Shown here piece by piece: positions 17,873 to 26,580 of a DNA stretch of 33,877 bases. A model generated the notes under the pieces. That model was given only the letters and a program-made list of their open reading frames with translations. It was not told where the DNA came from and made no database searches. The position numbers and the translations under genes are program-made. The DNA is taken from assembly GCA_030748335.1 (NCBI GenBank), contig JASMMD010000016.1:1-33877 (forward strand), read 5' to 3'. The DNA is from Candidatus Thalassarchaeum sp. (GTDB taxonomy: Archaea; Thermoplasmatota; Poseidoniia; Poseidoniales; Thalassarchaeaceae). Each line of letters begins with the position of its first letter. Position 1 is the first letter of the stretch.

Positions 17873-19842
17873 CAGAACCTACCATCCACTTCGTTGAATA
17901 TCGCGACGACCTCATGGTGGTCGTCGATAGAGGAGTTGAACTGCTTGGGCATCTTCCCGATGCCGGCGGGAGGAGCCACCATCCCGAGCATCCCGTTGAA
18001 CACGTTTCCTCCTGTCCTAGTGAAACCGAGGACCATCCGGGCAGTGACTCCAGAGAACAGGTTCCCGAGTAGACCCATGGGGCCGAGTACCTGCCTGTAG
18101 ACAACTGTGTCATTGACCCTACCGCTGCTCTTCACGGACCAGGTGTACCACCATACGTGCTTGCCGTGGCGGCCGTTGAAGGCGTCCCTAGACAGAGTCG
18201 AGGTCCGTGCGTCGAGCAGGGCCTCGGCGATAATTCTAGTCGAGTCGTTCTGACGGCGGATTGAGGCTAGGTCCGTCTCGGCCTTAATGCCGCCCTTGGA
18301 GTCCATAACCGCATGCATCTCGGTTATGCTCCCCACCGAGGAGCGAGGGTCGTTTATTCGGGCCCAAGTCCGTGCCAGCACGGCCGGGCCGAGGTACGCT
18401 TCGGCGTGAGGAGTAGCGTCCGAGCAAGAGTGGAGCAGGGGCGCACTACAGAAGTCGGTCGACGAGTGCAGCACGTCCGCCGTCGAAGCCTCCATTGTGC
18501 CAATTACTCCCTGCGAGGTCTCGGCCCCGTCCCTAGTCGCTGCCACCATCCACGGCTTGGAGGACTCGCGCCCTCTCTCAAGCGGCCAGTGGTCCACCAC
18601 CAGATCACGGATGACGTCGAACGCGGGCAGGGGTTCTATGCGCAGCCTCAAACCGCCGTCGCGAATCGGCGCGACCGAGTCAAGTCTGACACCTCCAGGC
18701 AGGATTAGCCTGCCGTTGACCGATATGGCTGTGGTCGGGTCGTCGCTGGGGCCGTCCCTGAACGACAGGGTGCCGTCATGAGTTTCCTTGAGCGTCCTCA
18801 GCGACTCGAGCACCGTCATGTGACCTGGCAGGGCACAGACCCAAGTGTCCTTGCCAGTGCTTGCACTGACCGGGTCATAGCGGAAGATGCTAATCTCGGC
18901 CTGGATTACCTTGGCTGTGGTATCCGGGACCGAGAAGCCGTCATCACCGGATGCACCTGCAGCTGCCGAGCCGGAGACGAGGTCCTTGATCGCCTCGACC
19001 TGTTCCTCGTGGAACTCGCCGTTCCCGTCAACTGCGGCCATCACTGCAAGAGCGTCGATGGACCATGCGGCGGCGGGGGCGTCGTAGTCGACGTCACAGT
19101 CGACGCGTTCGACCAGTCGTGTGGCTCCCAACTCCTCCAGTCGCTTGTCCCAGTCCTTACCGGACTCACAGTAGAACTCGTAGCTGCTGTCTCCCAGCGC
19201 CAGTACCGAGAAGCCGACGTTCCCCATTTTGGGGGCCGAGTCGGCACTGGCCTCTTGCCACAGCTCCTCGGCGTTGTCGGGCATTTCGCCCTCGCCCCAA
19301 GTCGAGCAGATGATTAGCACCCTCTTCATCGCGGTCATCGAGGACAGGTCGAACTCATCCATGTCGTGCACCGTGGCATCCAGCCCGTAGTCACTAGCCC
19401 GCTTGGCGAATTTGGCCGCGAGCTCCTCCGAATTTCCGGACTGCGAACCAAAGAGGATGTTCAGTGTACGGTCCCCTGTGGACAGAAGCGAGTCGAGGTC
19501 ATCGCTTGAGACCTCTACGGGGCCCTCGGGCGCAGCCTCCTCTTCTGGCTCGGGCGCAGCCTCCTCTTCTGGCTCGGACTCTCCCTCCTCAGTTCCATCA
19601 ACAACAATGATGACATCGACCGGGCAGGCGTCCGCGGCGTCGAGGATATCATCGGAGAATGAGGATATGACTTCTGGTTTCAGACCGGATTTGTCGATGT
19701 TGCGGTCGTAGCCGCCGTCGACTCTGGCGTCGGGCTTGATGAAGCAGGTGTCCTCGGTGACCTCGAAGACATCGGGTGCGGCCTCCTCACAAGCGTCGCA
19801 TGTGATGCAGCCATCATCGATGAAGACGCTGAATATCTCCAT
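17872..19842 (-). CDS. Ferredoxin - acidic linker - flavodoxin (FMN) - SdhB-like fusion, 656 aa; SdhB-like part lacks most Fe-S cysteines
   Basis: CITCDAC...ACPVDVI ferredoxin; NILFGSQSGNSEELAAKFAKRA...ICSTWGEGEMPDNAEEL...LALGDSSYEFYCESGKDWDKRL flavodoxin; FRYDP...LSFRDGP...VNGRLILPG...LRLRIEPLPAFDVIRDLVVDHW...KPWM...YLGPAVLARTWARINDPRS SdhB-like. Stop and downstream start overlap (TGATG). Confidence 0.82.
   Translation of the reverse strand: MEIFSVFIDDGCITCDACEEAAPDVFEVTEDTCFIKPDARVDGGYDRNIDKSGLKPEVISSFSDDILDAADACPVDVIIVVDGTEEGESEPEEEAAPEPEEEAAPEGPVEVSSDDLDSLLSTGDRTLNILFGSQSGNSEELAAKFAKRASDYGLDATVHDMDEFDLSSMTAMKRVLIICSTWGEGEMPDNAEELWQEASADSAPKMGNVGFSVLALGDSSYEFYCESGKDWDKRLEELGATRLVERVDCDVDYDAPAAAWSIDALAVMAAVDGNGEFHEEQVEAIKDLVSGSAAAGASGDDGFSVPDTTAKVIQAEISIFRYDPVSASTGKDTWVCALPGHMTVLESLRTLKETHDGTLSFRDGPSDDPTTAISVNGRLILPGGVRLDSVAPIRDGGLRLRIEPLPAFDVIRDLVVDHWPLERGRESSKPWMVAATRDGAETSQGVIGTMEASTADVLHSSTDFCSAPLLHSCSDATPHAEAYLGPAVLARTWARINDPRSSVGSITEMHAVMDSKGGIKAETDLASIRRQNDSTRIIAEALLDARTSTLSRDAFNGRHGKHVWWYTWSVKSSGRVNDTVVYRQVLGPMGLLGNLFSGVTARMVLGFTRTGGNVFNGMLGMVAPPAGIGKMPKQFNSSIDDHHEVVAIFNEVDGRF
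19525..19572. repeat. Two exact tandem copies of a 24-bp unit coding PEEEAAPE in the ferredoxin-flavodoxin linker
   Basis: ctcgggcgcagcctcctcttctgg x2, read directly. Confidence 0.95.
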
Positions 19843-19904
19843 GAAGCCAACTCACGCCTACCGGCAGTATGGGCACCCTGACGCGATTATTGAATCTAGT
19901 GCAA

Positions 19905-19941
19905 CCGAGGTCTACGGCCGTAGGCCGTATTCCACCCTCGG
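19905..19941 (-). terminator. Two-tier hairpin right after the thermosome stop codon (candidate terminator or processing element)
   Basis: CCGAGG/CCTCGG outer stem and TACGGCC-GTA-GGCCGTA inner stem; starts 2 nt past the stop codon. Confidence 0.5.
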
Positions 19942-19943
19942 CC

Positions 19944-21560
19944 TCACATCATGCCCATTCCGTCGAACTCGCCGCCCTCTGGCATAGGAGGGGTGGCCCG
20001 ACTGGAAATCACGTCGTCGATCCTCAGAATCATCACTGCGGTCTCCGAGGCGCTCTGGATTGCCTGCTCGACTACCCTACTAGGCTCGAATACCCTTCCC
20101 TCCTTCATGTCCGCGACTCCGCCCTCGTACACGTTGACACCGAAGTGCGATTTGCCCTCGGAGTGCGACTTCCTGAGGTCGATGATGGTGTTGACCGGGT
20201 CCAGACCGGCATTCTCAGCGAGAGTTCTCGGAATCACCTCTAGTGCCCCTGAGAAAGCCTCGATTGCCATCTGCTCCCTTCCACCTATCCCCTCTGCGTA
20301 GGAACGCAGTTCACGGCTGATGGCTGCGGTGACGGAGCCGCCTCCTGTCAGTACCACTCCGTCCTCGTGTGCAACAGCGACGACGCCAACGGCATCATCG
20401 AAGGCCCGGCGAATCTCGTCCACGACGTGTTCGGTGCCGCCTCGGAGAAGGACCGAGACACTCTTGGCGTCAGGGCAGCCTGTAACGAAGACCATATCCG
20501 ACTCGCCAATCTTGCGTTCCTCGACCTTGGATGCGCTTCCCAAGTCGTCAGAGGATAGGTCGTCGATGTTCGTGACTATCCTACCGCCGGTTGCCTTGGA
20601 CAGGGCCTCCATATCGCTCTTCTTGGCCCTGCGTATGGCGAACAGACCGGCCTTCGACATGTAGTGCTGAGCCACGTCGTCGATGCCCTTCTGGCAGATG
20701 ACCACACTTGCCCCGGAGTCCTGAATCTTGTCGACGAGGGACTTGAGGTACTGCTCCTCCTCATCTAGGAACTGCGACAGCATGTTGGGATCGGTAATCT
20801 GGATTTTGGCATCGACCTCGGTCTTCTTGACCTCGATGGCCGAGTTAATCAGCGCTACCTTCGCATCGGAAACGCTGCGGGGCATCCCGCTGTGGACGCG
20901 CTCCTTGTCTAGGATGATGCCGTCGACGAGGGAACTGTCCTTGATGGAGCTGCCTTGCCTCTTCTGCACCTTGATGTCATCCAGATCGACCACTGTCTCC
21001 CCGTCGACTTCCTGAGCCACGGCGAGCACCGCCCTGACCGAGATGTCAGCGAGGAACTCCTTGACGGCACCCGCGCTCTTGCCGGTGAGCGCGGTCTTCG
21101 CCACCTCCTCCAGCATGTCTTGGTCGACTTCAATTGAATGCGCCTCTATCAGCTCCGACGCCTTGTCCGAGGCGAGCCTGAAGCCCTCGCAGATGACCGT
21201 CGGGTGGACGTTCTGCTCGACTAGGTCCTCGCTGCGCTTGAGCAACTCCCCTGCTATCACGACTGCGCTGGTGGTGCCGTCGTAGCAGTGTTGCTCTTGG
21301 GTCTTGGCGATCTCGATGATCATCTTGGCAGCGGGGTGCTCTATGTCCATCTCCTTGAGTATCGTTGCGCCGTCGTTGGTGATGACAACGTCGCCCATGC
21401 TGTCGACCAGCATCTTGTCCATACCCTTTGGACCTAAGGTGGAACGAACCGAGTCTGCGACTGCCTTCGCAGCAGCGATGTTGTTACTCTGCGCAGAGCG
21501 ACCGCTGGTGCGCTCAGTGCCTTCCTTGAGTATGAAAATTGGCTGTTGACCGCTGTACAT
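19944..21560 (-). CDS. Thermosome (group II chaperonin) subunit
   Basis: [39 protein letters not shown]...[20 protein letters not shown]; Gly/Met-rich C-terminus. Confidence 0.97.
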   Translation of the reverse strand: MYSGQQPIFILKEGTERTSGRSAQSNNIAAAKAVADSVRSTLGPKGMDKMLVDSMGDVVITNDGATILKEMDIEHPAAKMIIEIAKTQEQHCYDGTTSAVVIAGELLKRSEDLVEQNVHPTVICEGFRLASDKASELIEAHSIEVDQDMLEEVAKTALTGKSAGAVKEFLADISVRAVLAVAQEVDGETVVDLDDIKVQKRQGSSIKDSSLVDGIILDKERVHSGMPRSVSDAKVALINSAIEVKKTEVDAKIQITDPNMLSQFLDEEEQYLKSLVDKIQDSGASVVICQKGIDDVAQHYMSKAGLFAIRRAKKSDMEALSKATGGRIVTNIDDLSSDDLGSASKVEERKIGESDMVFVTGCPDAKSVSVLLRGGTEHVVDEIRRAFDDAVGVVAVAHEDGVVLTGGGSVTAAISRELRSYAEGIGGREQMAIEAFSGALEVIPRTLAENAGLDPVNTIIDLRKSHSEGKSHFGVNVYEGGVADMKEGRVFEPSRVVEQAIQSASETAVMILRIDDVISSRATPPMPEGGEFDGMGMM

Positions 21561-21641
21561 AGGAAATCACGCTCCGGAATCCGGCGACCAATGGGGGGGT
21601 CATAAGCCCTCGCACGGGCGCGAGCGGGTGCGCTCACGGCG

Positions 21642-24600
21642 CTATTCCCGGTTCTGCTGGTCCAACCAGCGCTGACCGTAGTGGACCCACTGCTCGACCG
21701 TCCATCCTTCGGGGAGGCCCTCGTCGGGAATCGGCGGGACCCCGGGTGGCAGCTCGGGCTCTGGCTCGGGCTCTGGCTCGGGCTCTGGCTCCGGCTCGGG
21801 CTCAATAGGAGGAGGTGGTGGCATCTCAGGGGGTTGCTCGAAGATCTCCTTCGCCCCCCCATACATCGAGTTGGCCACATCGTCGTCAGCCGGGAGCTCC
21901 GGTGCGTCGGGTATTGACTCGTCCCCGCCCCAGCCGCTGCCGTCGACGGTCATCTCGTAATTATCCAGAGTGGATATCTCCTCCATAGGCGCGGTCGCGC
22001 TCTTGAATATCCTGAGGGACGCTAGCAGTACAGCGACCATGACTCCGATTCCAATCAGCAGGAAGAGGATGTTCCCGGCCCACCATGCCGTCTCCTCTAC
22101 GTCGACCCCCGTCTCTATTGGATTCAGCTTGTGCATCACGACCGAGCCGTTCATCGATACCTTGTCTCTGTCTCCGTCGACCTCGAGAGTTATCTCAAAG
22201 GTCATCTCGTTCGCTACGAGGTTCTCGAGGTTGTCCTCGGTCACCGTCAGCCAGACCGTGATGGTTCTCGAGTCGTTTGCGAGCAGGACGAAATCCCTGT
22301 CTCCGGCGTCGACTCGCGCGTCGAAGATGTTGAAGAAGATGTCAGAGTTCCTGTCTATGTCAGCCCTCAGAAGTTGGTCATCGGGATACAGGTTGACTAC
22401 CGTGTACACCAGAGCGTAGTCGTCCCCGCTCTCGGTAATCTCCAAGGGCATAGGGGCGAGCACTTGGAAGAATCCCTGAGTGCCGACGATGAAATCGGCC
22501 GTCCCGCTTCCGGTTACGGTGAGGCCGTCACTGGTCGCCTCGACGCTGGAAGCAATCAGGGTGACTTCACGTTCGCCTGCGGCGGAGAAATCGAACGAGT
22601 ACCGCACGGTCAGGTTCAAAGACGAGCCGGCCGGGATGTACGGAGTCCTGCCGTTGGTCAGCCCAGTTGCCTGAACCCAGACGTCGGGGTGACTGGTCTG
22701 GAAGTCAATAGTGAAGGCATCGTTGACGTTTCCGTTGTTCCAGATTTCCCAATTGACGGTCCTAGCATCGTCACCGCCCCTGAACACCTCCTCAGTCATG
22801 TCTAAATCCTCTACTTCGACGAGGTTTGTCACGGGGACGGTTAGCAGCACCCTGACGCTTGATTGGTAGTCCGAGTTGTCCTGGCTGGCTGCGATGACCC
22901 AAATCTCGTAGGTCTCGTTCGCGATTCCGTACGGCATAGGCAGCAGCAGCATGACGGTGCTATCTCCTCCGAACGGATCTATTCCGAGGCTCTGCTCGGC
23001 GTTCAGTGAGACGCCGAGTTTCCAGTCGGACAGCACCGTCAGGTCGAACGCCTCCTCGGAGTTTCCGTTGTTAACCATCCTAATCTCGATCAGCCTTAGG
23101 AAGCCATCTGCAGCGGCCATAATCTCCGTGGTCTCTGGCTCGAGCACTAGGTCGTGGAACACCGGGACCTCGATGTATATGGTCCAATCAGCAACGAAGT
23201 TGGCAGGGGGCCTGCCACTTGCGAGTAGGGTTATCGGATAGGTCCCGGGAGGCATCTCGTCGGGCACGATGACGGTCGCAGTGAGTTCGAACTCGTCGGT
23301 GATGTTCATCGAGAGACTGGTGACCACGGAGCCGTTGGCATCGTTCCAGATTAGGTTCTCGGCACCCCAGCGATTGTCTCCGAAGGTGGCGCCTAGGTTC
23401 CAGGTCGCGATTTGGTTCCCGGTGTTCTTGATTACCATAGCGACATTCCCGGTTGTTCCCGGGTACAGGACTGCAGCGGGGTTGGCGAGGGTCTTCTGAT
23501 CGAGTGTAATCGAGTACGATGCTATGACCGATACGGGCAACTCGATGTAGACCTTGGAGAGGTTTGTCGTCCCGTCGTTCACCCAGACGAACCAGTCGAG
23601 TTCCTCGACGCTGGCGCCCTCGGGTATGCTGAGGTTGAACCAAGTGTCCATGGTCTCTAGAGCGTTGATGACTTCCGATACGACGTAATTGTCATGGTCG
23701 AACATGTTGTTAGAGTCGATCCTCAGCGGGTAGTTGTTCATCCACGTCTGGTTTGAGACCTCGGTGTATAGGCGCAGCGTGATGTCAACATACCCGTTGT
23801 TCTTGATTTTGCAGTACAGCGATGGCGGCCGGGGGTCATCGGGGATGACCATGTAGGCGTTGGGCAGCGGGTCGTCGCAATCGACGTCGATTGTGTACTC
23901 GGCGACCTTCTCGAACCCGAACAGGAGGAATGAATCTAGGTGAATGCCTTGGTTCGCTAAGGAGCTGTTGGAATCGAAGCGAAACGCGAGTGTGTAGTCG
24001 GCGTTCGGGTGCACGTCGGTCATGTTCCAGATCATCTGTGACCACTCTCCGTGGTTCTTGGACAGGTTCTGCGCGGTGTAGTTGTAGTGGGCGAGAGAGC
24101 CTCCAGCGTCAGCCTCAAGCCTAATCTGGTCACCGGCAGCCATCTCGCCCCAAGCCTCGGTTACTAGGTGCATCGAAATGAAGTCGAACGACCTCACTCT
24201 AATCTTGCAGAAGTTGTTGCCGTAAAGGGCCGAGACCGCCGAGTCAAGGGTTCCGTACTTGAGCCCGTGCCCAGGGTCATCGCAGTTGTCGAACGGGGTG
24301 AACCATCCCCACCATAGTCTGTCATGCCTGTTGCTGGCGTAGTCCGAGCCTGGCCTCGACACCCTCCAGTGCCAATCACCTTCTGCACTCGATGCGTTCT
24401 CCATCCTCCAATGGCCGTACCAGTCTGGGTCTGACGAGAGGGAGCCATCCGAGTTGTAGCCAGCGCCTGCCCACGTCGGCTCGTTGGCGCTTAACTGATT
24501 GGTGCAGTCAATGACCTGATCGCCATCCACATCCCCGCAGAAACCGTTGTCCATCGGGTCCTTCCAGACGGCTACCGGGACCTCCCTGTCCAACTCGTTG

Positions 24601-25100
24601 TTCTCCTCGTTGTCGTCGGCTAGGCCGCCGTCTATGGTGCCACGTAGTATGATGCCACCGTAGAGGTCGCCGACATCATTGATGGCACTGTGAGCAGCGC
24701 TGGGGGTCCAGTAGAACGTCTCGGTCGTGGACTGCAGGCCGGACAGTGTCATGTTGACGTAGTGTTCCTCCATCAAGAACCCAATCGGGTGCCACACCTG
24801 CATCCAACCCTCTGCGTAGGCAGGCTGGCTGGACGTACCCGCCTGAGTGAATGTGATGCTCACGAGAATCCACTGGTCACGGAGGACGTACTCGGCGGTC
24901 GAGTTATCTGACTGGTTCCACTGATGGGCCGACGTCTGAGAATCGCCGAGCTCGATCGAGGTGACTTCGAAGTCAATCAACGCCTTCGGGGTGGCCGCAC
25001 GCTCGTCGACGGTCGTAGTCATCACCGAGTTGGCGGCCAACGGGGCCGTACTCATTACTAAGAGTAAGGACACCAAGAAGAACGGGGACAGGCTGCGCAT
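21642..25100 (-). CDS. Large secreted surface protein (1152 aa): signal peptide, beta-rich ectodomain, C-terminal TM, PE-repeat cytosolic tail
   Basis: N-terminal MRSLSPFFLVSLLLVMSTAPLAAN; many NxS/T sites; DVDGDQVID Ca-binding-like loop; TM NILFLLIGIGVMVAVLLASL; IEPEPEPEPEPEPEPEPELPPG tail. Confidence 0.85.
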   Translation of the reverse strand: MRSLSPFFLVSLLLVMSTAPLAANSVMTTTVDERAATPKALIDFEVTSIELGDSQTSAHQWNQSDNSTAEYVLRDQWILVSITFTQAGTSSQPAYAEGWMQVWHPIGFLMEEHYVNMTLSGLQSTTETFYWTPSAAHSAINDVGDLYGGIILRGTIDGGLADDNEENNELDREVPVAVWKDPMDNGFCGDVDGDQVIDCTNQLSANEPTWAGAGYNSDGSLSSDPDWYGHWRMENASSAEGDWHWRVSRPGSDYASNRHDRLWWGWFTPFDNCDDPGHGLKYGTLDSAVSALYGNNFCKIRVRSFDFISMHLVTEAWGEMAAGDQIRLEADAGGSLAHYNYTAQNLSKNHGEWSQMIWNMTDVHPNADYTLAFRFDSNSSLANQGIHLDSFLLFGFEKVAEYTIDVDCDDPLPNAYMVIPDDPRPPSLYCKIKNNGYVDITLRLYTEVSNQTWMNNYPLRIDSNNMFDHDNYVVSEVINALETMDTWFNLSIPEGASVEELDWFVWVNDGTTNLSKVYIELPVSVIASYSITLDQKTLANPAAVLYPGTTGNVAMVIKNTGNQIATWNLGATFGDNRWGAENLIWNDANGSVVTSLSMNITDEFELTATVIVPDEMPPGTYPITLLASGRPPANFVADWTIYIEVPVFHDLVLEPETTEIMAAADGFLRLIEIRMVNNGNSEEAFDLTVLSDWKLGVSLNAEQSLGIDPFGGDSTVMLLLPMPYGIANETYEIWVIAASQDNSDYQSSVRVLLTVPVTNLVEVEDLDMTEEVFRGGDDARTVNWEIWNNGNVNDAFTIDFQTSHPDVWVQATGLTNGRTPYIPAGSSLNLTVRYSFDFSAAGEREVTLIASSVEATSDGLTVTGSGTADFIVGTQGFFQVLAPMPLEITESGDDYALVYTVVNLYPDDQLLRADIDRNSDIFFNIFDARVDAGDRDFVLLANDSRTITVWLTVTEDNLENLVANEMTFEITLEVDGDRDKVSMNGSVVMHKLNPIETGVDVEETAWWAGNILFLLIGIGVMVAVLLASLRIFKSATAPMEEISTLDNYEMTVDGSGWGGDESIPDAPELPADDDVANSMYGGAKEIFEQPPEMPPPPPIEPEPEPEPEPEPEPEPELPPGVPPIPDEGLPEGWTVEQWVHYGQRWLDQQNRE
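21752..21802. repeat. Short tandem repeat (12-bp-like ggctctggctcg unit) coding the Pro-Glu tract
   Basis: Visible repetition of ctcgggctctgg. Confidence 0.85.
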
Positions 25101-25152
25101 GTGACGAATCTTCGGTCCTACAACTGTGTATGAAGGTTCGCTAGCAACGTTC

Positions 25153-25169
25153 GCCGCCCAAAGGGCGGC
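25153..25169. other. Perfect hairpin GCCGCCC-AAA-GGGCGGC in divergent intergenic gap
   Basis: 7-bp stem, 3-nt loop. Confidence 0.85.
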
Positions 25170-25181
25170 ATCGAATGGATT

Positions 25182-25210
25182 GGCGGTTCTCGGGTGCCTC
25201 CCTAACCGCC
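25182..25210. other. Hairpin GGCGGTT-(15 nt)-AACCGCC, 12 nt after the previous one
   Basis: 7-bp perfect stem. Confidence 0.75.
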
Positions 25211-25258
25211 CGGTGGTGGCACAGCCTCGATGAAGGGCTTATGGTGACTCTATGAGGC

Positions 25259-26356
25259 GTGACTGCTGTGACTGGAGAGGAACTGTACCAGAGGTTCGTA
25301 CTCTACACAGTGGTCGTGTTGCAAGTCACGCTGGTCCCGATAGTCGGCTTCTCTCTGACCTACTTGCTTGAGGTGGATCAGGACAACTTCTCCATTGCCG
25401 TGCGAACCGAGCTTGTCTACTGGATAGTCATCGCCGGCCTGCTGTACGGTTTCCTGTCGCTCCTGCTGGCTCTGTTCTTCGGCGGTTTCAGACCTACTCC
25501 GGTCGCTGACAAGGGTGGATGGATGCCGGTGCTCGGCTTGAGCAGGAGAGCGGGTGATCCGGAGCTCATCGACCGGTCGAGGTTGGCCCTGCAGGCGAGT
25601 CCTTACGGCAGGATGGCGAGAATCGTGCACGAGAAAACGATGGGCGATGGGCATGACCTGATAGCGGTTCACGGTGGACTCCAACTGCTGGCCGTCCCCA
25701 TGCAAGTGCTGCTGATTGCAGTGCCGCTGCTCATCATGGAGGGCGTGCCCGAGGGGGTGATCAAGTCGGACCGGGCCTTCGAACTGGGTATGGCAGGCTA
25801 CATGATTGCACTGTGGATGGCAGTGAGGATCCAACCACTGGTGTCGAGCTGGTTGGTGGCTTACGCGGCGATGTTCAGGAGCGTGCTCTGGCGGATATCG
25901 AGGTTCTCGTGGCTGCTGCCGATACTGTTCTTCTGGATTATCGCCAGAACCTTCCTCGCAGCCTCCCTCAACTGGCTAGACGTCGACATCACGCAGTGGG
26001 ACGAGGTGCAACTCGAAGCGGTCCTGTTGCACGTGGTCGCCCCTGATGCGGTGGTTCCCGAAACCGCTGTAATCGACTTCCTCGTGGCCATTTCGGTGCT
26101 GCCGATGGCGACCTTCACCACGATGTCCGTACTTGGGGGGGCGCACGACATGCCCGGTTGGATGGGGGGGCAGGAGAGTGGGCTTGAGAACCTGCAGATG
26201 GACTTGCTTGAGAGTCCAGAAGAGTCGGGAGGCGATGAGGTCGTCGAGCCTGAGGAGCCTGATTTTCCAGAGGTCGATGAGGCTGTCGATGAAGAGGCTG
26301 AGGAGGACGCTTCAAGCAGGATGATTGACCTTCCATTCAGGCTGTTCGAAGACTGA
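25259..26356 (+). CDS. Uncharacterised multispanning membrane protein with acidic C-terminal tail (GTG start)
   Basis: About six hydrophobic segments, then a Glu/Asp-rich tail; family not recognised. Confidence 0.75.
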   Translation: MTAVTGEELYQRFVLYTVVVLQVTLVPIVGFSLTYLLEVDQDNFSIAVRTELVYWIVIAGLLYGFLSLLLALFFGGFRPTPVADKGGWMPVLGLSRRAGDPELIDRSRLALQASPYGRMARIVHEKTMGDGHDLIAVHGGLQLLAVPMQVLLIAVPLLIMEGVPEGVIKSDRAFELGMAGYMIALWMAVRIQPLVSSWLVAYAAMFRSVLWRISRFSWLLPILFFWIIARTFLAASLNWLDVDITQWDEVQLEAVLLHVVAPDAVVPETAVIDFLVAISVLPMATFTTMSVLGGAHDMPGWMGGQESGLENLQMDLLESPEESGGDEVVEPEEPDFPEVDEAVDEEAEEDASSRMIDLPFRLFED

Positions 26357-26575
26357 TCATCGAAGCGGCGTGGCCCGTTCGACCATCTCATTCAACAGGA
26401 CCCATCCGGAGCCGATGGCCAGTCCGAATCCGATTGCAGACGGGCCGAGGGCATACAGGTATGCTAGTGAGAACAGCAGGATTGCAAGTGCCAGCGTGCT
26501 AGACCCTATTCTAGGACTCTCGCTGCCGATGTAAAGGCAGACGAGGAAGAGCGTGAATGCCTCGATTAGCCCCAC
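26357..26575 (-). CDS. Small membrane protein (72 aa), likely in operon with the aminotransferase
   Basis: Two to three hydrophobic helices; 5-nt gap to the upstream gene; abuts the convergent gene exactly. Confidence 0.6.
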   Translation of the reverse strand: MGLIEAFTLFLVCLYIGSESPRIGSSTLALAILLFSLAYLYALGPSAIGFGLAIGSGWVLLNEMVERATPLR

Positions 26576-26580
26576 CTTAG

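Noticed and set aside
21752-21802. CRISPR-like repetition
   Set aside because: Short in-frame tandem repeat coding Pro-Glu; no spacers, no cas genes anywhere in the window.
25153-25225. Possible H/ACA guide RNA (hairpin followed by ACA)
   Set aside because: No convincing pseudouridylation pocket or kink-turn at the expected spacing; ACA alone is weak.
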